Shown: piece after piece, positions 1-5,942 of the stretch
Position numbering within the stretch: position 1 is the stretch's first letter
Layout of the letters: the number at the start of each line of letters is the position of its first letter
Source: Bacillota bacterium
GTDB lineage: Bacteria > Bacillota > Clostridia > Christensenellales > Aristaeellaceae
Direction: 5' to 3'
DNA: 7,429 bases
Assembly: GCA_023392515.1 (NCBI GenBank)
Contig: JAEVYX010000046.1
Coordinates: forward strand, 1 to 7,429
The notes under the pieces: model-generated
Seen by the model: only the letters and a program-made list of their open reading frames with translations
Database searches by the model: none
What the model was told of the DNA's origin: nothing
Position numbers and translations under genes: made by a program

Positions 1-491
1 CTGTGGTTCAGGATACCGTCCCGTACCTCCCAGGTAAGGTTGAGCCCTTCCCCGTCGTTTTCCAACTTTTCCACCATCCGCAGGCTTTGCTCGTTGTGGC
101 GGAAGCCCCCTGCCATCAATATATCCAAGGACCGCTCACCAATATGGCCAAAGGGTGTGTGTCCCAGATCGTGCCCCAGGGCAATGGCTTCCGTCAGGTC
201 TTCGTTGAGCCAAAGGGCTCTTGCAAGGGTTCGGGCGACCTGAGCCACCTCCAAAGTATGGGTAAGCCTTGTACGGTAGTGGTCCCCTTCGGGGGAAAGA
301 AAAACCTGCGTTTTGAATTTCAAGCGGCGAAAGCTTTTACAGTGGATGATCCGGTCCCTATCCCGCTGAAAGGCCGTGCGCAAGGGGCAGGGGGCTAGCG
401 GCTTTTCCCGGCCTTTGGAATTCATGCTGAGCATGGCCAGGGAAGATAAGCGGGTGCGTTCTTCCTGCTCCAGTGTTTCCCGAAGGGTCAT
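1..491 (-). CDS. dgt: dGTPase-like HD-domain triphosphohydrolase, 5' part (runs off left edge)
   Basis: Partial gene on the minus strand: the first 163 residues are present and the C-terminal part lies beyond position 1. Family members hydrolyse dGTP or other dNTPs to the deoxynucleoside and tripolyphosphate in the cytosol, helping to balance dNTP pools. Visible features in order are PLRTAFQRDRDRIIH (36-50), the family's typical RDRDRI entry motif; FRRLKFKTQVF (54-64); RTRLTHTLEVAQ (73-84), which carries the first metal-binding His (H78); the HD dyad in LGHDLGHTPFGH (105-116, H107/D108); and FRHNEQS (130-136). The start at 491 is preceded by AGGAAGG about 10 nt upstream. An overlapping ATG 10 nt earlier is out of frame and gives no family similarity. 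It is divergent from rnpB. In many Firmicutes this gene precedes dnaG and rpoD, which might therefore lie to the left, though that is inference. Assignment to the dGTPase-like family is firm; the true substrate is not shown by the sequence. Confidence 0.93.
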   Translation of the reverse strand, partial: MTLRETLEQEERTRLSSLAMLSMNSKGREKPLAPCPLRTAFQRDRDRIIHCKSFRRLKFKTQVFLSPEGDHYRTRLTHTLEVAQVARTLARALWLNEDLTEAIALGHDLGHTPFGHIGERSLDILMAGGFRHNEQSLRMVEKLENDGEGLNLTWEVRDGILNH

Positions 492-606
492 ACCAGACCA
501 TCCTTCCTTTGCGGGTCAAAAAAGCGACTCGCATGCCTCTAGCAATGTATACGCTTGAGTATCCTTTTATATACAACACAGAGAGTCAAAATCCCTGCAT
601 GCGGAG

Positions 607-634
607 AGAATATCCATTGACACAGGTCGAACAA
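607..634 (-). promoter_or_regulatory. possible dgt promoter, overlapping the rnpB promoter
   Basis: Read on the minus strand, TTGTTC (634-629) and TATTCT (612-607) are separated by 16 nt, which resembles a sigma-A promoter. It would start transcription near position 600 and leave a leader of about 110 nt before dgt. Its spacer contains the rnpB -35 box, so the two promoters would compete for polymerase. The match is weak. Other AT-rich hexamers between 545 and 580 on the same strand could serve instead. Confidence 0.28.
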
Positions 635-646
635 ATAAGCTATACT
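617..646 (+). promoter_or_regulatory. rnpB promoter (sigma-A type)
   Basis: A perfect -35 box TTGACA (617-622) and a near-perfect -10 box TATACT (641-646) are separated by 18 nt. The expected transcription start, about 6 nt downstream at 652-653, coincides with the 5' end predicted from the P1 helix of RNase P RNA. This is the strongest promoter in the window, as expected for a stable RNA gene. Confidence 0.88.
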
Positions 647-651
647 AGCCA

Positions 652-1001
652 ATGAAATGCGAGGTGGCTGGACGGCCGCAGGCCTTTTTGGCATGAGGAA
701 AGTCCGAGCACCGTAGGGCAGGGTGCCGGTTAACGGCCGGTGGAGGCGACTCCAAGGAAAGTGCAACAGAGAGATACCGCCGCGATTTTTTTGCGGTAAG
801 GATGGAAAGGCGAGGTAAGAGCTCACCCGCGGCCTGGCGACTGGTCCGCGATGTAAACCCCACCTGGTGCAAGATTGAAAGGGGAGCGCATATGGCGGCC
901 CGTCATGCTCCCGGGTAATCGCTTGAGCCTGCTGGTAACAGCAGGCCTGGATAGATGACCGTCCACGACAGAACTCGGCTTATAGGCCACGCTCGCATTT
1001 T
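652..1001 (+). ncRNA. rnpB: RNase P RNA, bacterial type A
   Basis: Catalytic RNA of ribonuclease P, which removes the 5' leader from precursor tRNAs. The ends are set by helix P1: 655-663 pairs with 992-1000 and 664-668 with 986-990, giving 14 bp with G991 bulged. P2 pairs TGGACGG (669-675) with CCGTCCA (959-965). Conserved core segments are GAGGAAAGTCCG (695-706) and ACAGAACTCGGCTTATAGG (968-986). Inside them P4 pairs CCGAG (704-708) with CTCGG (974-978), a compensated change from the E. coli CCGGG/CCCGG pair. GGTAAGAGCTCACC (814-827), GATGTAAACCCCACC (850-864) and GCTTGAGCC (921-929) follow the E. coli order. GGGTAAT (913-919) is the L15 region that carries the GGU contact for the tRNA CCA end. 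This layout is ancestral type A, not Bacillus type B. P3 is very short (about 679-695), and P12 is a short stem (776-780 with 793-797) whose loop carries seven T residues. Confidence 0.96.
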
Positions 1002-1009
1002 GTTTTACT

Positions 1010-1034
1010 GCCGGCCGATGCCGGCTGTTTTTTT
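1010..1034 (+). terminator. intrinsic terminator of rnpB
   Basis: A 6-bp GC-only stem, GCCGGC (1010-1015) with GCCGGC (1020-1025), closes a CGAT tetraloop and is followed after TG by seven T residues (1028-1034). It lies 10 nt after the rnpB P1 helix and 29 nt before the deacetylase start, so it ends the rnpB transcript. Confidence 0.85.
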
Positions 1035-1063
1035 GTCATAGCGGATACGTACGGAGGAAGCAA

Positions 1064-1756
1064 ATGAAAAAGACCAGGCAGCGTTTCGTGGCTATCCTGC
1101 TGGCTTTGTTCTTGGTACTGCCCTCGATAGCGGGGGCGCGCTCCAAGGTCTATCTGAACGGGGATAGGGAAGTTCCCCAAATAGCCATCACCATGGATGA
1201 TTGCTGGAAATTGGGCTATGTGGAGAAAATGCTGGACTTGTGCGAGGCTTACGATTTTCATATGACCTTTTTCCCGGCCGGATGCGTGATCGAGGAAAAA
1301 GACCGGGATATCTGGCTTCGCATGCTTTTGGACGGCCACGAAATTGGCAACCACACGCAAAACCACCGGAAGCTTAGCAAATTGAAGGCTTCTCAAATCT
1401 ACGCCGAATTAACCAATATGCAGAAAAGTCTCAACATCGCGCTGGGATTCGAGTATGATATAACCCTCATGCGGCCTCCTTATGGTTCCATAGGAGGAAG
1501 CGCGGGATCCACAACCTCCAGGTTTATCGAAAAATATGGCTACCCTCACATTGTAAAATGGAGCGTCAGCCAGACGGACCCGGAAAAAATGCTCAAAAAA
1601 GTAAAAAATGGAGACATACTGCTTTACCACAGCAATAAAAAGGATTTGGATGGCCTTGCAAAAGCCATTCCCATCCTGCTGGAACGGGGATTTAAGCTGG
1701 TTACCGTATCGGAATTGCTGGGACTTGAGCAGCCTGAAGTGAAGGCCGCGCAGTAG
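1064..1756 (+). CDS. secreted polysaccharide deacetylase (NodB / carbohydrate esterase 4 family)
   Basis: A 230-residue exported protein, probably acting on peptidoglycan or another wall glycan outside the membrane. The start at 1064 has GGAGGA at 1053-1058, 5 nt upstream. Residues 2-7 are basic, 8-23 are hydrophobic, and an AGA-R site around residue 25 suggests signal peptidase I cleavage; there is no lipobox Cys. NodB motifs in order: TMDDCW (43-48; canonical TFDDG), HTQNH (97-101) supplying two metal-binding His, RPPYG (137-141) with the conserved Arg, WSVSQTD (166-172), and LLYHS (186-190) with the likely catalytic His189. The metal-binding Asp46 and both His are kept. Motif 1 has Cys where Gly is usual, and the Asp expected after WxV in motif 4 is Ser169. 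Activity may therefore be altered. No promoter is visible in the 29 nt after the rnpB terminator, so expression may depend on terminator read-through or on a promoter I did not recognise. The exact substrate cannot be told, so no symbol is given. Confidence 0.9.
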   Translation: MKKTRQRFVAILLALFLVLPSIAGARSKVYLNGDREVPQIAITMDDCWKLGYVEKMLDLCEAYDFHMTFFPAGCVIEEKDRDIWLRMLLDGHEIGNHTQNHRKLSKLKASQIYAELTNMQKSLNIALGFEYDITLMRPPYGSIGGSAGSTTSRFIEKYGYPHIVKWSVSQTDPEKMLKKVKNGDILLYHSNKKDLDGLAKAIPILLERGFKLVTVSELLGLEQPEVKAAQ

Positions 1757-1791
1757 AGACAAAAATCTCTTGGGAAAACGTCGGATAAATC

Positions 1792-1820
1792 TTGTCAAAC
1801 CTTTCACTCTGTGTTAAAAT
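1792..1820 (+). promoter_or_regulatory. rpsB-tsf promoter (sigma-A type)
   Basis: TTGTCA (1792-1797) and TAAAAT (1815-1820) are separated by the ideal 17 nt. Transcription should start near 1827, leaving a leader of about 94 nt before rpsB. It begins 35 nt after the deacetylase stop, so the ribosomal unit is transcribed independently of the upstream gene. Confidence 0.8.
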
Positions 1821-1826
1821 AATACG

Positions 1827-1920
1827 GATAACGCACCTTTGCAGATTTGCCCCTTGTGCCTTTATAAGGTGGCGGGCAGATATGAAGCAGAGGGTGGAAA
1901 AAACAAGGAGGAATCCCAAC
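1827..1920 (+). promoter_or_regulatory. rpsB 5' leader with alternative RNA pairings
   Basis: The predicted untranslated leader contains several mutually exclusive helices: ATTTGCCC (1845-1852) with GGGCAGAT (1874-1881), 8 bp with one G-U pair; CACCTT (1834-1839) with AAGGTG (1866-1871); and the local hairpin CCTT (1859-1862) with AAGG (1866-1869) around a TAT loop. The ribosome binding site AAGGAGG (1905-1911) lies downstream and is purine-rich and open. In gammaproteobacteria the rpsB leader is bound by S2 for autogenous control. A similar role here is inference; I do not recognise a described Firmicutes motif in it. Confidence 0.4.
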
Positions 1921-2661
<741 letters not shown>

Positions 2662-2675
2662 CATTCGATGAATCT

Positions 2676-2701
2676 GCGGGGGCGCCCCGCCCCTATATAG
2701 G
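2676..2701 (+). promoter_or_regulatory. GC hairpin and palindrome in the rpsB-tsf gap, overlapping the tsf ribosome binding site
   Basis: GCGGGG (2676-2681) pairs with CCCCGC (2685-2690) around a GCG loop, a very stable 6-bp stem. No T tract follows, so it is not an intrinsic terminator. Immediately downstream, the perfect 10-nt palindrome CCTATATAGG (2692-2701) ends inside the tsf ribosome binding site AGGAGG (2699-2704). The pair could slow ribosomes or RNases and tune the S2 to EF-Ts ratio; that role is inference. Confidence 0.5.
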
Positions 2702-2712
2702 AGGAAGACCCT

Positions 2713-3366
2713 ATGGAAGTTACGTCCGCATTGGTCAAGGAATTGCGCGAGCGCACCGGCGCCGGCATGATGGACTGCAAAAAAGCGTTGCTTGAGAGCA
2801 ACGGCGATATGGAAAAAGCGATCGAGTTCCTTCGGGAAAAGGGCTTGGCCGCCGCTGCCAAGAAGGCCGGCCGTATCGCAGCTGAAGGCATGGTGGATTC
2901 CTATATCCACATGGGCGGCAAGATCGGCGTTCTGGTTGAAGTCAACTGCGAAACCGACTTCGTTGCAAAAACCGATCAGTTCAAAGCGTTTTGCCATGAC
3001 GTGGCCATGCACATTGCCGCGGCCAATCCGCTGTATGTGAACAAGGAAGAAGTGCCCATGGAAGCCCTGAACAAGGAAAAGGAAATCCTGCGGGCCCAGG
3101 CTCTCAACGAAGGAAAACCCGAAAAGATCGTTGACCGCATGGTGGAAGGCCGTATTGAAAAGTACTACAAAGAGGTTTGCCTGATGGAACAGCCCTTTGT
3201 AAAAGATCCTGACAAGACCATTAAGGACTTGGTCAGCGACGTGACCGTTTCCATTGGGGAAAAGATCAGCATCCGCCGCTTTACCCGGTACGAGCGGGGC
3301 GAAGGCATCGAAAAGCGGGCTGACAATTTCGCAGAAGAAATCGCCGCCCAAATGGCCGGTATGTAA
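2713..3366 (+). CDS. tsf: translation elongation factor Ts (short form)
   Basis: A 217-residue guanine-nucleotide exchange factor that releases GDP from EF-Tu so that it can rebind GTP and aminoacyl-tRNA in the cytosol. The N-terminal UBA-like domain (about 1-55) has VKELRERTGAGMMDCKKAL (8-26), with the conserved TGAGMMDCK, and AIEFLREKGLAAAAKKAGR (36-54). EVNCETDFV (76-84) contains the TDFV motif, whose Asp82 and Phe83 disrupt magnesium binding in EF-Tu. The C-terminal part carries one dimerisation-type core. At 217 residues it is shorter than the E. coli (about 283) or Bacillus (about 293) proteins and resembles the compact form of Thermus and many Clostridia, which lacks one core subdomain and coiled coil. 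It is complete, not truncated. Its start has AGGAGG (2699-2704) 8 nt upstream. It is co-transcribed with rpsB and followed by a strong terminator. Confidence 0.97.
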   Translation: MEVTSALVKELRERTGAGMMDCKKALLESNGDMEKAIEFLREKGLAAAAKKAGRIAAEGMVDSYIHMGGKIGVLVEVNCETDFVAKTDQFKAFCHDVAMHIAAANPLYVNKEEVPMEALNKEKEILRAQALNEGKPEKIVDRMVEGRIEKYYKEVCLMEQPFVKDPDKTIKDLVSDVTVSIGEKISIRRFTRYERGEGIEKRADNFAEEIAAQMAGM

Positions 3367-3374
3367 GCCTCAAC

Positions 3375-3415
3375 AAAGGAACACGCAATATAGAAACTTG
3401 TGTGTTCCTTTTTTT
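3375..3415 (+). terminator. intrinsic terminator of the rpsB-tsf unit
   Basis: A 14-bp stem, 3375-3388 with 3398-3411, containing a single G-U pair, closes a 9-nt loop. It ends in a run of seven T residues (3409-3415), the first three of which belong to the stem. It starts 8 nt after the tsf stop codon and is the strongest terminator in the window. Confidence 0.93.
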
Positions 3416-3433
3416 ATGCGGCGGCGCGGCGTG

Positions 3434-3451
3434 CCTCTCGGTATCGGGAGG
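3434..3451 (+). other. stem-loop upstream of pyrH
   Basis: CCTCTCG (3434-3440) pairs with CGGGAGG (3445-3451) over 7 bp with one G-U pair and a GTAT loop. No T tract follows. It sits between the tsf terminator and the pyrH ribosome binding site (3471-3476). It might protect or regulate the pyrH message, but no known motif is recognised. Confidence 0.4.
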
Positions 3452-3485
3452 AACTGATCCAAATCGGCGAAGGAGGATGCAAGCG

Positions 3486-4199
3486 ATGAAGTCCGCTTAC
3501 AAGCGTATCTTGCTCAAACTCAGCGGAGAGGCCTTGGGCCTTAACGGTACATTATTTGACCATGACCAGATTGACCGAGTGGCTGGGATTATCAAAAAAG
3601 TATGTGAAATGGATGTTCAGGTTGGGATCGTTATTGGAGCCGGAAACATTTGGCGGGGCCGGCAAGGGCCTTCGGCAAAAATGGACCCGGTGACTGCCGA
3701 CCATATGGGCATGCTGGGCACAGCCATCAATTGTTTATGCATGGGGGATGCCCTGACCCGGGCAGGCGTGGAAAATGTTGTGCAATCGGCGGTTCCGATT
3801 GGACGCTTTCTTGAGGCATACAGCCGGAAGGAAGCACTTGCATATTTAAATGAAGGCCGAGTGCTCCTGTTTGCCTGCGGAACGGGAAACCCGTTTTTCT
3901 CGACGGACACCGCTGTGGTGCTTCGGGCGATTGAGCTGAATGCGGATGCCGTACTCATGGCTAAAAATATTGACGGTGTGTATGATGACGATCCCAAGCG
4001 GAACCCCAATGCCAAACTGATCCCTGACATCACCTACGACAGGGCGCAGACCATGGGCCTCAAGGTGATGGATGCTCCGGCCTTTGCACTATGCAGCGAA
4101 AACAAGGTGCCAATGGTGCGGCTGTTTGGCTTGAGTGAGCCGGAGAATATCCTGAAAGTTTTGTCCGGAGAAAAGCTTGGTACCTTTGTTCATCCTTAA
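3486..4199 (+). CDS. pyrH: UMP kinase (bacterial hexameric type)
   Basis: A 237-residue cytosolic enzyme of the amino-acid kinase fold that phosphorylates UMP to UDP with ATP, supplying UTP, CTP and UDP-sugars for wall synthesis. Motifs: KLSGEAL (11-17) in the phosphate-binding loop; IGAGNIWRG (50-58), a glycine-rich loop; ADHMGMLGTAINCL (71-84), typical of UMP kinase; GTGNPFFSTDTA (132-143), the acceptor-site signature with Asp141; and KNIDGVYDDDPK (160-171) near the nucleotide site. Length equals the family norm. The start at 3486 is chosen because AGGAGG (3471-3476) is 9 nt upstream; an in-frame ATG at 3477 directly abuts that site and further upstream codons lie inside the terminator hairpin. 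In bacteria of this type the enzyme is activated by GTP and inhibited by UTP. No promoter is visible after the tsf terminator, so the message may come from read-through. Confidence 0.97.
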   Translation: MKSAYKRILLKLSGEALGLNGTLFDHDQIDRVAGIIKKVCEMDVQVGIVIGAGNIWRGRQGPSAKMDPVTADHMGMLGTAINCLCMGDALTRAGVENVVQSAVPIGRFLEAYSRKEALAYLNEGRVLLFACGTGNPFFSTDTAVVLRAIELNADAVLMAKNIDGVYDDDPKRNPNAKLIPDITYDRAQTMGLKVMDAPAFALCSENKVPMVRLFGLSEPENILKVLSGEKLGTFVHP

Positions 4200-4227
4200 C
4201 GACAGTTCCGACCCCCAAGCGGGCTTT

Positions 4228-4248
4228 TTGGGCAGAAAACCCAATTTT
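4228..4248 (+). terminator. possible weak terminator after pyrH
   Basis: TTGGG (4228-4232) pairs with CCCAA (4240-4244) around a 7-nt loop, followed by four T residues (4245-4248). A competing partner CCCAA lies at 4214-4218. The stem is only 5 bp and the T tract is short, so termination would be partial at best. The site lies 28 nt after the pyrH stop codon and just before the frr promoter. Confidence 0.33.
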
Positions 4249-4251
4249 CCC

Positions 4252-4280
4252 TTGCCAGGAACGGCCAAACCGTTTACAAT
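4252..4280 (+). promoter_or_regulatory. frr promoter with inverted repeat in its spacer
   Basis: TTGCCA (4252-4257) and TACAAT (4275-4280) are separated by exactly 17 nt, a good sigma-A-type promoter with an expected start near 4287, about 32 nt before frr. The spacer holds the inverted repeat AACGG-CCAAA-CCGTT (4260-4274), which could be an operator placed between the two boxes. The promoter makes frr and the genes after it transcribable independently of pyrH. Confidence 0.72.
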
Positions 4281-4318
4281 AAGAGTAGTTCAAGTTTGTT
4301 CACACGGAGGATGATCCT

Positions 4319-4876
4319 ATGTACAAGCAAGTGATTGATGGCGCCAAGGACAAAATGAAAAAGACCACGGCCGTATATCAGCGGGAGATGGTCTCGCTGC
4401 GGGCGGGTCGGGCAAACCCACAGCTGCTGGACAGGATCAAGGTAGATTACTACGGGGTGGAGACGCCTCTCACCCAGATGGCCAACATTGCCTCGCCTGA
4501 ACCCCGCCTTTTGACCATCTCCCTGTGGGATCAAAAAGCGATTCCGCTGGTGGAAAAAGCCATATTGAAGAGCGATCTGGGGCTTAATCCTTCCAACGAT
4601 GGGAAGATGATCCGTCTGTTGGTACCCGAGCTCAATGAAGAGCGCCGCAAAGACCTGACCAAGCTGGCACGCAAGGGTGCCGAGGATGCTAAGGTTGCTG
4701 TCCGAACCATCCGCAGGGATGCAATGGAACAGGTGAAAAAGCTGAAAAAGGACGGCGAAATCACCGAGGACGAACAGCGCAAGGCAGAAGAAGAAATGCA
4801 AAAGGTGACTGATACGGCCATTAAGGATATAGATAAGATTTGTGCTGATAAAGAAAAAGAAATCATGGAAGTCTAA
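4319..4876 (+). CDS. frr: ribosome recycling factor
   Basis: A 185-residue cytosolic factor that, together with EF-G, splits post-termination ribosomes and releases the mRNA. The sequence has the full family layout: N-terminal helix of domain I, REMVSLRAGRANPQLLDRIKVDYYG (22-46) containing the invariant RAGRANP hinge region, domain II with PLTQMANIASPEPRLLTISLWD (50-71), and the C-terminal pair of long charged helices (about 105-185) with LNEERRKDLTKLARKGAEDAKVAVRTIRRDA, typical of RRF. The length matches the usual 185. The start at 4319 has GGAGG (4306-4310) 8 nt upstream; another ATG at 4311 is out of frame. It has its own promoter, and its stop codon is only 5 nt from the next start, so the following small gene is probably translationally coupled. 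Confidence 0.98.
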   Translation: MYKQVIDGAKDKMKKTTAVYQREMVSLRAGRANPQLLDRIKVDYYGVETPLTQMANIASPEPRLLTISLWDQKAIPLVEKAILKSDLGLNPSNDGKMIRLLVPELNEERRKDLTKLARKGAEDAKVAVRTIRRDAMEQVKKLKKDGEITEDEQRKAEEEMQKVTDTAIKDIDKICADKEKEIMEV

Positions 4877-4881
4877 TCACC

Positions 4882-5088
4882 ATGCATGAAGATGTGCTGG
4901 GCCTCCCCCTTCAATTAGCCCAAACGCTGTTGGAGGAACGAGGCGTCTTAGTCCGGGAAGTTTTATGGACGAAGGACCCGAAAAATCCGCAGGAAGAGGG
5001 CACGCCCAGAGTGGTGGCCATCCGGGAAGAAGGCTGCGTTTTGGTGGCCGCACGGTTCTTGGACAAAATGCCACGGGAACAAGCATAA
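4882..5088 (+). CDS. small protein of unknown function, PASTA-like N-terminus
   Basis: A 68-residue open reading frame that fills the space between frr and uppS in the same direction, 5 nt after the frr stop. I do not recognise it as a named family. Residues 4-27 (DVLGLPLQLAQTLLEERG, then VLVREV) follow the spacing of a PASTA repeat start (V-x-G-x5-A-x3-L-x3-G), and residues 42-60 look like two beta strands (RVVAIREEG, VLVAARFLD). There is no signal peptide or membrane segment, so it should be cytosolic. The ribosome binding site is weak (GGAAG at 4867-4871, 10 nt upstream, inside the end of frr), suggesting coupling to frr translation. A real gene is supported by its fit to the operon, codon use like its neighbours, and a hydrophobic-charged pattern typical of a small folded domain. 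Any function would be guesswork. Confidence 0.72.
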   Translation: MHEDVLGLPLQLAQTLLEERGVLVREVLWTKDPKNPQEEGTPRVVAIREEGCVLVAARFLDKMPREQA

Positions 5089-5097
5089 AACATCAAG

Positions 5098-5144
5098 CAT
5101 GCGCGGGCGTTGGCTTGCGCATGTTGTCTATTCTACGGGAATAG
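5098..5144 (+). other. two consecutive stem-loops upstream of uppS
   Basis: CATGCGC (5098-5104) pairs with GCGCATG (5117-5123), 7 bp extendable by a G-U and an A-T pair, around a 12-nt loop. Next, CTATTC (5128-5133) pairs with GAATAG (5139-5144) around a TACGG loop. Neither is followed by a T tract, so they are not clear terminators. The second ends 7 nt before the uppS ribosome binding site. They could act as processing or stability elements within the operon transcript. Confidence 0.45.
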
Positions 5145-5160
5145 CATGAAAGGAGCAGGT

Positions 5161-5907
5161 ATGGTGCAAAAGCCTGTGAATCATCCAACCTTCTCCCTTA
5201 CAGGTAGATTGCCCCGTCATGTGGCCATCATCATGGACGGGAATGGGCGATGGGCCAAAAAACATAAAGTTCAGGTGGCGATGGGCCACCGAACCGGCGT
5301 GCAGGCGCTGCGGGATGTTATACGGGAAAGCAGCGACCTTGGTATCGAGGCCCTCTCCATCTATGCGTTTTCCACAGAAAACTGGAACCGCTCCTCGGAA
5401 GAAGTAGGGGCGCTGATGCAGCTTTTGTTGGAGTTTTTCTCCTCGGAGATTGATGAATTGGACCGCAAAAACGTGCGTATCCATATCCTGGGGGATGTGG
5501 ATGGCCTGCCCCCTCCCCAAAGGGAGGCGGTGCAAAGGGCGATGGAGCGGACGAAAGGAAATACAGGGCTGCGCCTGAATATTGCCTTGAATTACGGGGC
5601 ACGGGCGGAGATGCTTCATGCGGTTCGCACGATAGCCAAAAAGGTACGGGATGGGGAGCTTGAACCGGATGAAATCAGTTCGGCTGCGTTGGAGGATGCG
5701 CTGTATACCGGAGGGCTGCCTCAGGTGGATCTTTTAATCCGCACCAGCGGTGAGATGCGGCTAAGCAATTTTCTTTTATACCAGTGTGCTTATGCGGAGC
5801 TGCTTTTCCCCCAAGTGCTGTGGCCGGATTTTACCCTCAAGCACTACCACGAAGCCCTGGAGACCTACGCCGGCCGCGAACGCAGGTTTGGCGCCCGGAT
5901 AGAATAA
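5161..5907 (+). CDS. uppS: undecaprenyl diphosphate synthase (cis-prenyltransferase)
   Basis: A 248-residue cytosolic, membrane-associated enzyme that adds eight isopentenyl diphosphate units to farnesyl diphosphate in cis configuration, giving the C55 carrier for peptidoglycan and teichoic acid precursors. The E. coli catalytic residues occur at identical numbers: Asp26, Asn28, Gly29 and Arg30 in HVAIIMDGNGRWA (20-32), His43, FSTENWNR (70-77), and RTSGEMRLSNF (194-204) with Arg194, Glu198, Arg200 and Ser202, then Glu213 in the metal site. NYGAR (144-148) is also typical. Position 199 is Met where many homologues have Gln, a mild deviation. The start at 5161 has AAAGGAG (5149-5155) 5 nt upstream; the in-frame ATG at 5146 has a poorer site and adds five residues. 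It lies upstream of cdsA and dxr, linking precursor and carrier synthesis. Confidence 0.97.
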   Translation: MVQKPVNHPTFSLTGRLPRHVAIIMDGNGRWAKKHKVQVAMGHRTGVQALRDVIRESSDLGIEALSIYAFSTENWNRSSEEVGALMQLLLEFFSSEIDELDRKNVRIHILGDVDGLPPPQREAVQRAMERTKGNTGLRLNIALNYGARAEMLHAVRTIAKKVRDGELEPDEISSAALEDALYTGGLPQVDLLIRTSGEMRLSNFLLYQCAYAELLFPQVLWPDFTLKHYHEALETYAGRERRFGARIE

Positions 5908-5942
5908 GGGCGTTTGCAAGAACGAAGAATGAGGAACGATAC

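Noticed and set aside
3..398. A plus-strand reading frame of 131 codons at the left edge
   Set aside because: The opposite strand encodes a clear HD-domain dGTPase-like protein with conserved motifs, so this frame is its shadow.
1755..1770. AGAGA/TCTCT stem at the end of the deacetylase gene as a terminator
   Set aside because: It has only five pairs, no T tract, and overlaps the stop codon, so it is too weak to call.
1792..1920. An upstream in-frame extension of rpsB by 43 codons
   Set aside because: It would begin in the -35 box of the promoter, has no ribosome binding site and precedes the canonical S2 N-terminus.
5110..5160. Longer uppS starting at TTG 5110 or ATG 5146
   Set aside because: The ATG at 5161 has the best-spaced AAAGGAG and gives a protein whose catalytic residues match E. 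coli numbering exactly. The longer versions would run through the stem-loops.
5784..5942. An N-terminal extension of cdsA overlapping uppS
   Set aside because: The extra 53 residues are the shadow of the uppS C-terminus, and GAGGAA lies directly before the ATG at 5943.
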